From Gentiana macrophylla (Eukaryota > Streptophyta > Magnoliopsida > Gentianales > Gentianaceae): a stretch of DNA of 64,000 nt. A program made the translations under genes and the position numbers. The notes below the pieces were generated by a model. The model had not been told where the DNA came from. It did not search any database and worked only from the letters and a program-made list of their open reading frames with translations. Shown in pieces: positions 1 through 11,768 of the stretch. The stretch spans positions 248,001 through 312,000 of the forward strand of contig JAOBSW010001236.1 in assembly GCA_026214975.1 (NCBI GenBank), in the 5' to 3' direction. Each line of letters starts with the position of its first letter. The stretch's first letter is position 1.

Positions 1-1389
1 GATGATAAAAAATTATATGATAGTTAACCTTATTAGTATTGAGACAACTGCTAAGACACGTCGAGTGATGCAATATGTTTTTGTATCATTCGTTGTGCGC
101 GTTTGAGTGGTTGCGACACTAACATTAACTTGTATCCTTTGTCATTCAGTTTTGGGTTAATTTTTCTTTCAATAATCTATTGATCCATTAGCTTTGTGTT
201 TAGTATAACTGGAGTACTGTGGTGGTTCAAATTTCGTATCAATCAACCTCTTTCAACGAAAAAGGTTTGTCGCCAATCCGAATTCACTGAACCATTAACG
301 CATATCTCTCGATTTACATTCTCCCTGTACTTATCCTAGAGTCGGGGCCGTGCATGGAGGACCTTTGAGTTAGGGTTCAACTTAATATTTTTTTTACTAG
401 CTATATGTGATTCAATTCATAGGTAATGACTTCTAGTGCTACTAGCAAACGTTGAATTGCTTTTAAGAAAATAAGACTTTTGTCAAGAACAAACATAATG
501 ATGATGTTACATTTATGGACCAACATGTTATCATCTGAATGATTATTACTTAATCTATGACTTAATGGCTTAAGGTGACACAAAGTTCGTAGACAATAAC
601 AACATAGTATTAATATATACTGTTATTGAAAAGCCATATACCTAATCATGTACATTGTGGTTGTCTTTGTCATGTACCATGTATAATTGAAAATTAATTT
701 CTTCTTGAACATTCTGTATTCAATTCAACTCAAAGAAAAGTCCTTAATACAAAAGTAGTGGAGTGTTTCATTGGCTTTCTTTATATTCTTTACTAGATGA
801 TAAAGTGTGCCAGACCTATATATATATATAGGCACATAGCTTTGTTTCTATACATTTCGATGTTTCTTAAAAAAAACCGTCAAAGTGGAGATGATTGCAG
901 GGAATAATTACTTTTTTAGTCATTCACGTTTTCTTTTTTCTTCGTTATTTTAAACTACCATCTATCTTTTATTGTTACGATAATCATCTTTATGTATTCG
1001 TTTTTGTTACAAAATATATCATTATATTTTATTGTTACGATAAATCTTTATGTATTTTTTTGTCACGAAAAACATCCATATTGCAACAATACTATCATTC
1101 CACAATATTTTCGCCGAAATTTTGTGCATCGGTCTTGCCACTGCCGAGACAACGCGTTGCTGCCAAAACTCGTTAGCATTGTTTATTTTTGATCTATTAT
1201 ACGTTTACGTTTTTTCTTCTTATATGAGTATTCAGTGATCTCTAATCAGTCAGACATACGTGTTTCTTAAATTTAACATAAAACGACGCGTACCTTTAAT
1301 CATACATATGTATGTATTATTAGATCATTAATCCAACGTTGGGTTTATATGTGAAATGATTATTTATTATTGACTGTCAATACAGATTA
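1..1389. other. AT-rich DNA, no gene recognised
   Basis: Only short open frames with low-complexity translations occur here on both strands. I found no retroelement domain, paired terminal repeat or RNA gene. A short TA run lies near 820-833. It may be old intergenic DNA or a decayed repeat. Confidence 0.5.
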
Positions 1390-1426
1390 GCCCGTTGTAA
1401 AAGTGATCTAATTCGGTTTACGGTTG

Positions 1427-1560
1427 TTGGGCCATGATATATCATCAGGGTGTGGGCCTTTTATGTGTAGGGACTAAGAGGTAATTTCCGTTTCGTTGAT
1501 GGGTAGAATCAGAAAGACCTAAAATATAATTAACTATATAAAGATGTCATGGTCCCTAGG
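1427..1560 (+). promoter_or_regulatory. Candidate host promoter with TATA box and two GGGCC boxes
   Basis: TATATAAAG lies at 1535-1543. Two TGGGCC boxes lie upstream at about 1428-1433 and 1453-1458; they resemble the site II/GGGCC elements common in plant housekeeping promoters. A pyrimidine-rich stretch (1566-1600) follows, then an ATG at 1617. The arrangement looks like a real core promoter and 5' UTR. No transcript evidence is available. Confidence 0.4.
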
Positions 1561-1616
1561 TCACACACTATTCTCAACTCTTCTGTCTCCCATTATCAGA
1601 TTACAGAGGATTTCAA

Positions 1617-1698
1617 ATGGGTTCTCTGAACAGTTTCAGAAAGTGTGTAGATCTAAAAGATCGGATCCTACGGGAGATCTGCAGCACTACAAATTCAG
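1617..1698 (+). CDS. Possible first coding exon of an unidentified host gene
   Basis: An ATG 75 bp downstream of a good TATA box opens 27 codons beginning MGSLNSFRKCV. They end at a plausible splice donor, CAG|GTACGC, at 1698/1699. The product is not recognised. No second exon could be identified between 1700 and the LTR at 2699, so the gene may be interrupted, have a long first intron, or be an artefact. A second ATG at 1544 opens a longer overlapping frame of 68 codons, with no recognisable product, that starts before the expected transcription start. The call rests only on promoter, ATG and donor order. Confidence 0.25.
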
Positions 1699-2693
1699 GT
1701 ACGCTTCCGTTTTTTCATCTTTAGTTCAGATTCTTGATAGTTTAGAATAAAGATCCTGGATCAAAATGATTCATCACTTACGGTTAGATCTAACAAGTGG
1801 TATCGGAACGAATTATGTTAAAATTATCGAGAATCCGCATATATTTGGGTCTGTTAATATACGGTCGTTTGTTGTCCACATAAAGTTCTTATCAATGAAT
1901 ACAGGCTTTGGTTTCTTATACATCCAGTAATAGTGTGGCTGCAATGTGATTATGGTTAGATCTTTTTCCTTGCGGCCCTTTGTATTCATAAATAAAATTA
2001 AGTTGCTTTTGGTTGCTGCTAGCTTCTTCGTTAGGTAGGCAAGGATGAGTAGAAAAGTCAGTTTTTTTTTTTTTTTTGGTGGGGAGGGGAGGGGGCTATG
2101 CCGGGCAGGAATTGCGGCGGCGGTAACTTTGCCAAAGGTGAAATTTTAGGGTGGTCCAGGTGTAAGTTTTGGACCACTAAGTCAGCACTTTTAAAGGCTG
2201 ACGTTGGTAAAAGTTTTTTATTGAGAGGCTCGTTTTAGAATGTTGGATTCCTATTTGTTTTTCACAAGACTAAGTAGATTTCAGACTGGGTCCAACATAA
2301 AATTTGTGTTGCCACAGAAATTAGGGTAATGTATTTTAATTTGTTTTATCCTCTTTATTTTGGGCCAATAAAGAAAAAAAGGGTTTTTTTTTTTTAATTT
2401 TTTATTTTAAGTTTCTTATGGTAGTCACAGTTTGACGGCAAGGCGAATGTTATTTAGGGTATGTATTTTTCTTATTGGCTCATTAATATAAACTAGTGAT
2501 ACTATTTGCCGTGCAAGAACGACATGCTTACTACAGAATATGCATTATAATAGACGGTTCAAGTATTGGGCTAACACAAAAGGGACGGTACTACATAGAT
2601 AATTGCATAGAGCATGTCAGCTACCGTATCTATGGTATGACATAGTTTACAGAAATACACAAATTACTACCGGTCTGTTCAAGGTTTAATAAC
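1699..2693. other. Unassigned spacer, possible intron
   Basis: Noncoding in all frames. It holds a T tract near 2062-2080 followed by a G-rich patch, and a second T tract near 2383-2396. No repeat boundary or domain was recognised. Confidence 0.4.
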
Positions 2694-2698
2694 AAAAT

Positions 2699-4514
2699 TG
2701 TTAGATGTAATATCACCGGATGGATCAAAATCCACCCGATTACGCAGCGGAATAGTATAGATATAGATCTAGTCAACCAAAATACGTAAAATAATAGATC
2801 TAAACCTCTGTCGGTTTAGATTGCTACCGAGTTTACGGTGTATAAGCGTCAAGAACAATCTCTAATCCAAGCTACTTGATCCAATGAGATGCCACCGTTT
2901 TCCAACGTGTATCTCCAAGCAACACCAAGTGGATGGTGTTTCAAGCCGCCGGATCTCCTTGATATGCTACCTTAGAAAACCCGAAGTTTTCTAAAACTCA
3001 AACCCAAAGAACTATAGCCGAAAATTCTAAGCTATTTTCTTACAACAATTTCGAAAATTATGTGTCTAATTTGGCTTGGAAGAACTCTCTTTATATAGAA
3101 GAGTAATCATTGTCCTTCAAGGATTTAATAATTAAGAGATAATTATTAGATTAATCCTTATTCCAAATAAAAGATAAATAAAATAATTATCCCAAACAAA
3201 TTAGGATAAATAATATCATTATCTAATATTTCATGAATTATCAATTAACAAATAAAAGATAAATCACATCTCAAATAATTATCCAAGAAAACTAATTTCT
3301 TAATAATTAAATTGACACAAAATGCGCCATCCCTAATTAAATAAAGGTCCACACAATTTTTTTGACACATTGGGCCGAGTGCACGAAAAATTTCTTTTCC
3401 ATGTATTTAATTATCTAGTCCACTAAACAATTAATCCGCATATCAATTAAATAGTCCAATCCAACTATTTAATCATAATTGAGGTGAAACGACGAGAAAA
3501 CATATATGATATATTAGGAGCCACGTCGGGGACCATGGACCTATATTTAGTAGCTACAATAAATTAAATAAAATTATCCGTCAGACCGAACAATAATATT
3601 CAATCTATTAATTCCGGGATTACACCACCATAAACCCGAAACTGAACTCTGCTGAATATAGATATAAACTTACACTCAACTATGAGTTGATAAGGTGTCC
3701 ACTGATATAATCATTACATACGGATAAATCCTCCATAGACTGTTCACTTCGATTCGGGATATCTCCGTAAAACCCCTTCTCGAAACATATTATCCCTATT
3801 TACCATTAACACCCTAGTGATCAATTAGTTCATAACTAATGTAATATGAACTGGGCCCATCGACCAATTTCTAGGGTTAACAAATGAGGGAACTGTCTGT
3901 CTACTTCTTGAGGAATGAATGGATTCCATATCGTGATAGATAGCACGGACTACTCACTCATCCTATAATAGAGCCAACGAGAAGTATTGGACCACATACT
4001 AAGAAGTGATCCTTACTAACACATCAAACCCTACCCTAGTCTAAGCAGTCTTCTGTGATCACCTCAGGATTGAGATTAATCCATATATGATCATCTTGTG
4101 ATTCGATAAGACTTCTCGATCATGGAATTATATCGTGAACTCAAATCAAATCGGTCCAGCCCTATATGATTATCATCATATATAAATGCCCCACTAGGTA
4201 CCCTATTACCGACAGTCCGGATAAGACCGTCATACCTAAAGTGTTCTGGGCGCATTATTAGCAAATTAATCTTGAGACCCGTACTCAGATTAATAAACGC
4301 TACGGACTAAGTTAATTTTAAGTACATCTCACTAACTCAATCCTCTTGTGTATAGCCATACACTGAGTTATGTGATTACATAAACGAGGTACTTAGGTTT
4401 TTTTTTGTAGTGTATTAATATTGACAATAAATGCGAATAAATAAGATGAAATAAATTCTGCCATTTATTTAAATAAAACAATTACAAATTGTCTTTCGGG
4501 CATAAAACCTAACA
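2699..4514 (-). mobile_element. Solo LTR, 1.8 kb, with AAAAT target duplication
   Basis: The segment starts TGTTAGATG and ends CCTAACA, so it has TG/CA termini with a TGTTAG/CTAACA inverted hexamer. It is flanked by identical 5-bp duplications AAAAT at 2694-2698 and 4515-4519. No ORF or second internal copy of the end is present. A minus-strand TATA (CTATATAAAG, 3089-3098) divides it into about 1.4 kb of U3 and 0.4 kb of R/U5, so I read it as a single LTR on the minus strand left by LTR-LTR recombination. The lineage is not assigned. A non-autonomous element with short terminal repeats is the alternative. Confidence 0.7.
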
Positions 4515-4550
4515 AAAATAAGCAAGGTTATTAACAATCTAGGCCCAAAG

Positions 4551-5307
4551 TTATGTATAAGCTGTATTACGCAGCCCTCCCACAAACGATGTGATCAGAA
4601 GTCGGTCATATGCGTCCTTGACTTGCATGGCCTTGAGATTGAACCTCTTCAGATATTCTAGCACTGTTTCATCTTTTTGTTGCTTCATATTCATGAGGTA
4701 TGTAGCGCTTAAGTGAAACTTCCTATTTACAATAAACGCATCTTGAAACTTGCGAGCTAACATGGTAAAACTAGAGATTGACCTGGGTCGTAGCTTGGTG
4801 AACCATTCTCTGACTCGACCAACAAGCAGCGTCTCGAAAGCCCGACATCGCATCGCATCGGGTGCGCCGTCCAACCTCATCTGAGATAGATACCTATGTA
4901 GATGATCCTTGGGGTCAGTGGTGCCATCATAGGGTTCTATCTTTGGTATTTTAAACCCCTTGGGTTATGGAAACTCTTCAATCTCCTTCATGAAAGGAGA
5001 TTCCAACCACAGTGAGACCTGATTTTTTCCTAGAATAACATCCAGCTCTTTCCTAACGCTGTCCTCATCCATCATTTGATGTTTCTGTTGGATATCCCAT
5101 CTCTTTCTCTCCACGGAGCTGGTAGACGACCGACTTCGCCCCCCAGGAGCTCGCTTGGGCTTTTCTACAAGATCTTTCCTACCACCGTCCTCGCTTCTCG
5201 CTATGCCATGAACGCCTCGCTATAATCCTCGACATTAATTCACGATCGCCCCTCGCTAGTTGATCCACAATAACTTGAAGTTCCAGAGCGAGACCTTGCG
5301 CCTTCAT
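4551..5307 (-). pseudogene. Tat-type Ty3/gypsy gag fragment
   Basis: Reading leftward from an ATG at 5307, the frame shows the start of a gypsy gag, in-frame stops near 5170 and 4965, and then a retrotransposon-gag domain. Recognisable blocks are PKIEPYDGTTDPKDHLHRYL, the REWFTKL tryptophan motif, and KQQKDETVLEYLKRFN. Gag coats element RNA in cytoplasmic particles. No protease or pol follows on the left; the frame ends at 4551 close to the solo LTR, so this is an orphan fragment. A second, related gag relic lies at 18500-19313. The Tat assignment is from the style of the motifs. Confidence 0.7.
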
Positions 5308-5314
5308 TTGCTAT

Positions 5315-5336
5315 ACACACACACACACACACACAC
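5315..5336. repeat. (AC)11 microsatellite
   Basis: Perfect dinucleotide run just upstream of the gag start read on the minus strand. Confidence 0.95.
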
Positions 5337-5551
5337 GTACCTCCGTTCCACAATGTAAGTTATCCTAAGAAATTTGACACAGATTAAAAAAGTGATAGTA
5401 AAAGTTTGGTAAGATAATTTTATTCACACTCCGAAAGAATACATGAATGGTTACATATATAGTACTCACTAGAAGGATCTAGACACGGTATTAATTACAT
5501 AACGGGAAGAGAGTTTTGAGAAATCCGATTGGCTTGGTTGATCAAGTCGAG

Positions 5552-5911
5552 TCAAATGAGGAAACTATGAGGATGCAAACTGAATTGGCGGATCTTAAAA
5601 AGCAAGTGAATGAGATGAGAGCTTGGTAGAAGAGCTCCAAAACTTGTGTCAAATGTGGTGGTGATCACTTGGCTTATAACTGTCCTCAAACCTCCATGCA
5701 AGTGAATCAGTTGACTATGAATCAGATGTTGACAAGCCCGACCATGGAGAATGCATGCAGCATGAATTACATGGATATGAATCCTGAATCCATTATGGAC
5801 GAGTCCCATGGTTTACCAAACTGCAGATCCGAATTTGACTCTATTGGAAACAGATGGATGTAAATTACTTGGCCTATTGGAACATGGGGCAAAATTTTCG
5901 AAACTTTTTGG
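5552..5911 (+). pseudogene. Older Athila-type gag, left fragment (zinc knuckle)
   Basis: The plus-strand frame reads EETMRMQTELADLKKQV, an in-frame stop at 5627, then a CVKCGGDHLAYNC knuckle (about 5649-5690). This is the CX2CX3HX4C pattern of Athila gag. Downstream the frame decays but still gives NMGQNFRNF, typical of the Athila gag linker. It stops at 5911-5916, exactly at the left target duplication of element 1, and the same gag resumes at 17098. It is therefore the left half of an older plus-strand element split by a younger minus-strand one. Confidence 0.7.
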
Positions 5912-5916
5912 ATAAT

Positions 5917-7150
5917 TGATGTCCAAAATAGTAACGTCTAACTTTGATCGGCAGTGTACCGAGTTGGATGCACTATAGTAGCGAGCAATGTCGTATCCCA
6001 CGAGGAATTTATCGAATACCAAAGTCGCCTCTTGATTTAGTTTAGGCAACCAAATTGTTTCAACTTCAATTACACTAAAACGTAATGTAAACTAAAGATA
6101 CTAAGGGAAGAGAGACATAGTCAAACCATGATTCAATTGATTACTTTCGCCCCTCTAATCGATTAACTTTGGAATAGGATTAACCAACCTACCAACCTAT
6201 AATTATATCGACTCATTCATGGGTGCAAACTCCTAAACTAGTGTAAGATGCCATGCAACTATCAAACACCCTTTGCTCGGTTCAACAATCCACTTTAAGG
6301 ATTTAATCGACCGAAACAAGATTAACGGGCTGAGTTGCTCGATTTCACAACCGATTAAGCCTCACTCCTAATCAATCTAAACGACTTAGTTGATTATAAG
6401 AAATGATCTTAAAACCCCTTTTCCCACATGCCTTCGCAACATACATTTATAAACTTGGTGTGTGTTCATTAACTAGGTATACGCCTAATTCAAGCATTAA
6501 GAACAACTTGTAAGACTCAAACAACATCAATTAAGCACTACCCATTCCCAATTTCATCAATTAGTGGGTGATTTCTTCAACTTTCACATGATTTGACTAT
6601 GAGATATTTAGCTACTCATAATAGAACTAAAAACAACAATCAAAGGCAAAATTAAAGCCATAAGAAAGAGGAAACTTAAATTGATTACCAAATTCATAGA
6701 GAAATGAATTAAATCAAGCTTTATCACACCTAATGTCAATTGATGATGAAGAAGACCCAAAATAACCAAAATCCAAAAGTAGAAAAGAAAATTGAGCTAG
6801 ATTATGCTAGTTCTATGTAATAACTAACGTAGAAGTGAATCTAAGAGTGAAAGGAGAAACTTTGATAAAGGGGTGAAAAGGGTATGAGGAAGAGAATTCT
6901 AGGTAAAGTGTATTATCCAAAGTATCTCCAACTCAGTGCAAAGAACTCTATTTATATATGCCTCAAAATTGCTCTTTAAACAAAGTTTAATACGTACACA
7001 TCCTGTCTCGAATGCGCACGCATTGCTCTTTGGTCGTCTGGGAAAACTTTATCCTGGCTGATATGGATGCGCACAAGATTGCCTCGCATGCATACGCATT
7101 GAATGTTTTGCCCTTAAATCCTTGACTTGCCGCCGCTTCGGAATGCGTCA
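5917..7150 (-). repeat. 3' LTR of element 1, truncated
   Basis: It matches 15350-16595 closely along its length, then diverges at about 7143-7150 inside a palindrome site (GAATGCGTC followed by unrelated bases). The remaining U3 and the PPT are absent. TATATAAATAG (minus strand) is at 6949-6959. Palindrome sites lie upstream at 6990, 7012, 7067 and 7088, pairs spaced 22 and 21 bp, plus the truncated one at 7143. Confidence 0.8.
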
Positions 7151-7854
7151 CGGTTAAGGAGAGTTTGACTCGATTTTTGCTAGGATGCAAACGGTTAAAA
7201 AGGAATTTGAGGAGGAATTTCGTTGCATCGGATATGGGACTTATCAAGAGACCTGGGGATTTACTAGATTGAGAGGAAAAGGGACATCGGGACACAACAC
7301 TAGCCTACCCTCATCATGGTAATTTGGCTTATCCTTCTTGAGATTTTTAAGAGTCGCGATATAGTCCTTGTCCAAAGGTACCGTGGGTATGCTATAGTGT
7401 GTGTTGATGACCTCCGTGAGATAGGAATGGTGACACCCCAGACTTTAACCGAAGTGCATGGCTGAGGTGAGGCGGACCAATTGGCGAAGAATTCACGAAC
7501 AATGGCGAGGTTTGGTGGTTTGGCGGGAGTGGTCAAAAGAGGTGTCCACTTACGGTTCTTAATGTTTTCATCGAAATGCATCCCAACACCTGCAGAATCG
7601 GAACACCGCTCAACAATGGGGTTCTTTTTTATTAAGAAGTTTTTGTAGTTTTCTTGAGCTAAAGGTGAAATAAAGTGCTGCTCAAACGGGATGGGACCGG
7701 TGGCACCTTAGGAGGGTTGGACCTAGGTTGACTAGGCGGTTCCCGGATGGTTAGGGCTACCCCTCCTCTAGTCTTTGGCCTCTTTGAGGGTTTCTCGGCG
7801 GTAGCCTGCCAAGGAGGACGAGTCGGGATTCGATTTAGACCTGGGAGGAGCCAT
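7151..7854 (-). pseudogene. Element 1 accessory ORF (env position), broken
   Basis: It starts at ATG 7854 (MAPPRSKSNPDSS), has an early stop, then resumes in another frame with the family core: KNRKWTPLLTTP, IVREFFANW, VWGVTIPIS (about 7300-7560). This matches the core of the accessory ORFs at 36907-37758 and 57956-59431. I recall the family as the 'putative plant transposon protein' domain; its function is unknown. The 3' end is lost at the LTR junction. A palindrome array with TATA box lies upstream at 8503-8757, and an apparent 5'-UTR intron ends four bases before the ATG. Confidence 0.65.
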
Positions 7855-7858
7855 TAAC

Positions 7859-8189
7859 CTAGGGTTTGGATACACTAGAAACGACACCACCGGAACAACA
7901 CCACAACAACCAACAAAAACAGAACCCGATTATCGTCCAACCGGGATTTCCCAAACACACCCACAACACCAAAACCAACAGAACAACACAATCACCCAAA
8001 GCACCACACCCAAACACCATCAAAATGAACACAAAAGAACACCACCACAACAACGGAGAAACAAAACATCAAGAAAAATTAAGGCAAACGGATCAAATAT
8101 GATCTAAGGGGTACAAGGGTAAAATTGCAAGCAAAAATAATTTGAACCCTAAGAACCGAATTTGAACAAGAGAGGATCATGATGCTTAC
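7859..8189 (-). other. Probable 5'-UTR intron of the element 1 accessory transcript
   Basis: On the minus strand a donor reads ATA|GTAAGC at 8190/8189. An acceptor reads CCCTAG|GTTAATGG at 7859, just before the ATG. Introns in the same place are readable in element 3 (59441-59716) and element 2b (about 45610-45751), which supports the call. Splicing itself is inferred. Confidence 0.45.
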
Positions 8190-8502
8190 TATACTAGAGA
8201 GAGGAGAATGTGGAGAAGATAAGCCATATGCACAAAGAAAGAACCATGCAGAGAACTAGGGGGTGGCCGGAGAAGCTTTAAATAAGACGGAAATGGTGGA
8301 ATCGCAATAGGGGAGGTGGTTCAAAATTTGGTGAAAAACAGGTTGGAGGGAAAAGAAAGGAAGAAGAAGGATGGGGAGGGATTGGGTATTTGATTTTTCG
8401 GTTGGAGGGGTTGGATTTGGAAAATCCGTGGTGAGAGAGCCGGAGAAGAGAGGAGATGCGCTTGGAATTAGGTTTGGAATGGATTGGGAATGGCTGGAAA
8501 TG

Positions 8503-8757
8503 TTTAAATAGGGGTGAGGAATGCATACGATTCGTGACAATGCGTACGCATTGGCCGGAGCAAGGAAAATAAGGAACAAACTCTCTTGAAGGGATGCGTA
8601 CGCATTCTCAACAATGCATACGCATCGAACTTACTTGAATTCTCTAAATGAAGGATGTGTACGCATCCAAAACAATGCATACGCATTAAGCATACTGAAC
8701 TCTCTGCTGACTCTCTGGTTGTGGAATGCGTGCGCATTGAAAAGAATGTGTACGCAT
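8503..8757 (-). promoter_or_regulatory. Element 1 internal promoter: palindrome array plus TATA
   Basis: The minus-strand TATA-like TATTTAAA is at 8503-8510. Eight sites related to ATGCGTACGCAT lie upstream, starting at 8521, 8540, 8594, 8614, 8655, 8675, 8726 and 8746. They form four pairs spaced 19, 20, 20 and 20 bp. Most departures from consensus are CG to CA or TG. The same motif and pairing precede the LTR TATA of this family. Its position suggests a dedicated promoter for the accessory ORF, with sites for a dimeric DNA-binding protein. Confidence 0.6.
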
Positions 8758-8857
8758 TGGACGGGGCTTCATCAAAACTTTACTTTTTCAGCCTAGATTC
8801 CCACTCCAACACTCGAGATCACTTGTAACACCTAAAAACTACTCAAAAAACAGAGAA

Positions 8858-8911
8858 ATGGTGGGTTGCCTCCCCCAAGCGCCTTTGTTTTACGTCGTTG
8901 TCTCGATGAAA
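8858..8911 (-). other. Conserved intercistronic hairpin motif
   Basis: On the minus strand AACGACGTAAAACAAAGGCG is followed by CTTGGGGGAGGCAACCCACC. The second part can fold as a short stem around AGGCAA. Close copies occur in element 3 at 60385-60435 and 60966-61010. In each case the motif follows the integrase or the next small ORF. Its role is unknown. Confidence 0.55.
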
Positions 8912-9163
8912 TGACTTATACGGTATCAACTTTAGTGTTATAACATTGACACAAGGGTGGAATTGGTGGATAGAAATAAGTTTGATGGAATTAAAAGATT
9001 TGAATTTGGTCAAGTTTACGTCATTGACAAGACTCACACGAACCAACGCAGTGGACGGGATCCTTAAGGAGAATAACCTCGAGTGCCTCATCAAAATGTA
9101 ATCTTTCATACTTCTTCAACGGAGACCATTTGTAACAAATGTCCCCTTGGTTGGGTGAATAAT

Positions 9164-10359
9164 TCAAGGCGCCGGAGGGGTAGACCTTAGAAACGATATA
9201 AGGACCCGACCACCGAGATTTGAGTTTTCCTTTAAAAGGTGAAGACGAGTGTTATAAAGGAGGACTTCCTCACCTTTCTTAAACTCGGGGCCTAATGGAT
9301 CGATCATGAAGTAACTTAGTCTTTTCCTTATAGTCTCTCGCACTCTCGTAAGCTCTAAGGCGAAACTCATCCAACTCATTCAACTGTGCTAACCGCCTCT
9401 CACCAACTAGACCATCATCAAAGTTTAGGAAGCGGGTGGCCCAATATGCCTTATGCTCGAGATCTACGGGTAGGTGACAAGACTTCCCATGCACCAACAT
9501 GTAGGGAGACATACCTATGGGAGTCTTGAAGGCGGTTCTAAGGGCCATAACGCATCATCTAACTTATTGGCCCAATCCTGTGTGGTGTGAATTAACGGTT
9601 TTCTCAAGGATACGCTTAATCCCCGGTTACTCACTTCCACTTGGCCACTAGTTTGGGGTGATAGGCTGTCCCTAACTTATGCTTGAAGCCATACTTGGCT
9701 AGAAGAGTGTTAAAAGGATGGTTGTGGAAGTGACTACCGTTAGCACTAATGATAGCACGTGGCACCCCAAAACGAGCAATGATATTCTTTTAATGAACCG
9801 GATGACCACATTCCTATCATTAGTAGGGGATGCTATGGCTTCTACCCATTTCAAACATAATCACACGCAACTAGGATATACTTATTGTTATACGATGAAG
9901 GATAAGGTCCCATAAAGTCCAAATTTCAAACATCAAACACATCACACTCTCAGATTGGCTTTTGGGGCATCTCATTTCTCCTAGAGATCCTACTACCCGC
10001 TGACACGTGTCACAAGATTTGACATAGGAATATGAGTCACTAAAGTTAGTTGGCCAATAAAACCACTTTGGAGCACTTCGAGAGCGGTTTTGTCCCCTCA
10101 AGATGACCATCGGCTTCCCGGTCATGGAAAACGAAAGGATATTCCTAATCTTGCTATCATGCACACACCTCCTAATTATACCATCCGAGCAACGCCTAAA
10201 TAGATATGGATCATCCCACAAGTAGAATCGAATATCACTATAGAATTTGTTGCATTGGTAATCCTTCGAACTAGGATCCACATACCCATAAGCAAGAAAT
10301 TTCACAAAAGGGGCATACCACGGGTCACCATACCTATCCCGCTGCTCATGAGCACTCAC
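9164..10359 (-). pseudogene. Element 1 integrase
   Basis: Integrase inserts the cDNA into the host genome. From 10359 leftward the frame shows a decayed HHCC zinc-binding region (YVKSCDTCQRVVG), a core too frameshifted to read D-D-E, then [19 protein letters not shown] and the C-terminal KKGEEVLLYNTRLHL. It is spread over at least three frames (10359-9871, 9548-9279, 9379-9164). It directly follows RNase H and precedes the intercistronic motif, the usual Athila order. It is not functional. Confidence 0.75.
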
Positions 10360-11733
10360 TTTTCACCTGTATCATCATCGCATCAACTACCATCAATCGC
10401 TCATTCGGGAAAGATTCATTGATTTCATTCTCAAATCTCTTCACTTCCTCATCTAACGTCATACGACTTAAGTGATCCGCCACCACGTTTTCACAACCCT
10501 TCCGATCCTTAATCTGCACATCGAACTCTTGAAGAAGCAAAATCCACCGCAATAAGCGGGGTTTTGCCTCTTGCTTTGCAAACAAGTACCTCAACGCAGC
10601 GTGATCGGTGTGCACTATCACTTTAGACCCAAGTAAATACGACCGAAACTTATCAAAGGCAAAAACAACAGTGAGCAGTTGTTTTTCGGTCGTGGCATAC
10701 TTGGACTGTGCGGGATTAAGTGTGTGACTAGAGTAGTAGATAGGCTTAAATATCTTATCGATTTTTGCGCCTAAAATAGCCCCCCTACAAAGAGTGTCAC
10801 TAGAATCACATATAACCTCGAACTCTCGTGACCAATCAGGTGCAACTAGAATCGGTGCGGTCACTAATAACTTCTTAAGCATGTGAAAAGCATCAAAGCA
10901 CTCTTGAGTGAAAATGAAAGGAGTGTCTTTTGTGAGCAGGAGTGTAAGTGGCCTAGTAATCTTGGAGAAATCCTTGATAAAGTGCCGGTAAAAACCCGCA
11001 TGACCAAGAAAAGCCTGAAGGGGCTTCAAGTTCGTGGGGACGGGCAATTTCTCAATTGCCACAACCTTGGCCCTATCAACTTCTATCCCCCTATGTGAAA
11101 TCTTATGGCCTAACACTATGCCCTTTTCTACCATGAAATGACACTTTTCCCAATTAAGCACAAGAGTGGTGTCTTCACACCTTTGCAAAACTTTATCGAG
11201 ATTACTCAAACAATCATCAAAGGAGTCATCCATAAAGACTTCCAAGAATTTCTCAATCATGTCCGCAAAGATTGCCGTCTAAATACAAAGGTACCATAGG
11301 GACATGTAAAGGTAGTTTTCTCTTGGTCCTTAGGATCAATGCAAATTTGGTAATAGCCACTAAAACCATCAAGAAAGCAATAAAAAGCATGACCACTTAA
11401 CCTATCTAGCATTTGATCAATAAAAGGCAAAAGAAAGTGATCTTTCCTAGTGGCATCATTCAGTTTTCGATAATCAATGCAAACACGATAGCCAGTGACT
11501 AAGCGGGTAGGGATCATTTCATTGTTTTCATTAGGTTGAACAGTCATACCTCCCTTTTTAGGCACCACTTGGGTAGGGCTTACCCACTCGCTATCCGAGA
11601 TGGCATAGATGATTCCATGCTCTAGCATCTTCACCACGTCCTTACGCACCACCTCTTGAAGGGGTGGATTAAGCCTTTTTGACATTGCCTCACCGGTCTC
11701 ACATCCTCTTCCAATATGATTTTGTGCTTGCAA
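10346..11733 (-). pseudogene. Element 1 reverse transcriptase and RNase H
   Basis: RT copies element RNA into cDNA; RNase H removes the RNA strand. Visible RT blocks are SDSEWVSPTQVVPKKGG, CIDYRKLNDATRKDH, FLDGFSGYYQI and the catalytic FMDD (normally Y/F-x-DD). RNase H shows [34 protein letters not shown] and [10 protein letters not shown]. Near 11270 the reading passes from [10 protein letters not shown] straight to IFADMIEKF with a frameshift, so the usual MPFGLCNAPATFQRCM block, about 50 bp, is missing. The polymerase is inactive. The rest of the 304-aa frame (11260-10346) is uninterrupted. Confidence 0.85.
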
Positions 11734-11768
11734 ATCTTGGGGCTAATACCCCAGATATCAACCATCTT

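Noticed and set aside
7866..8102. Plus-strand open frame rich in H, N and T
   Set aside because: It lies antisense to the accessory 5'-UTR intron of element 1 and has only low-complexity composition.
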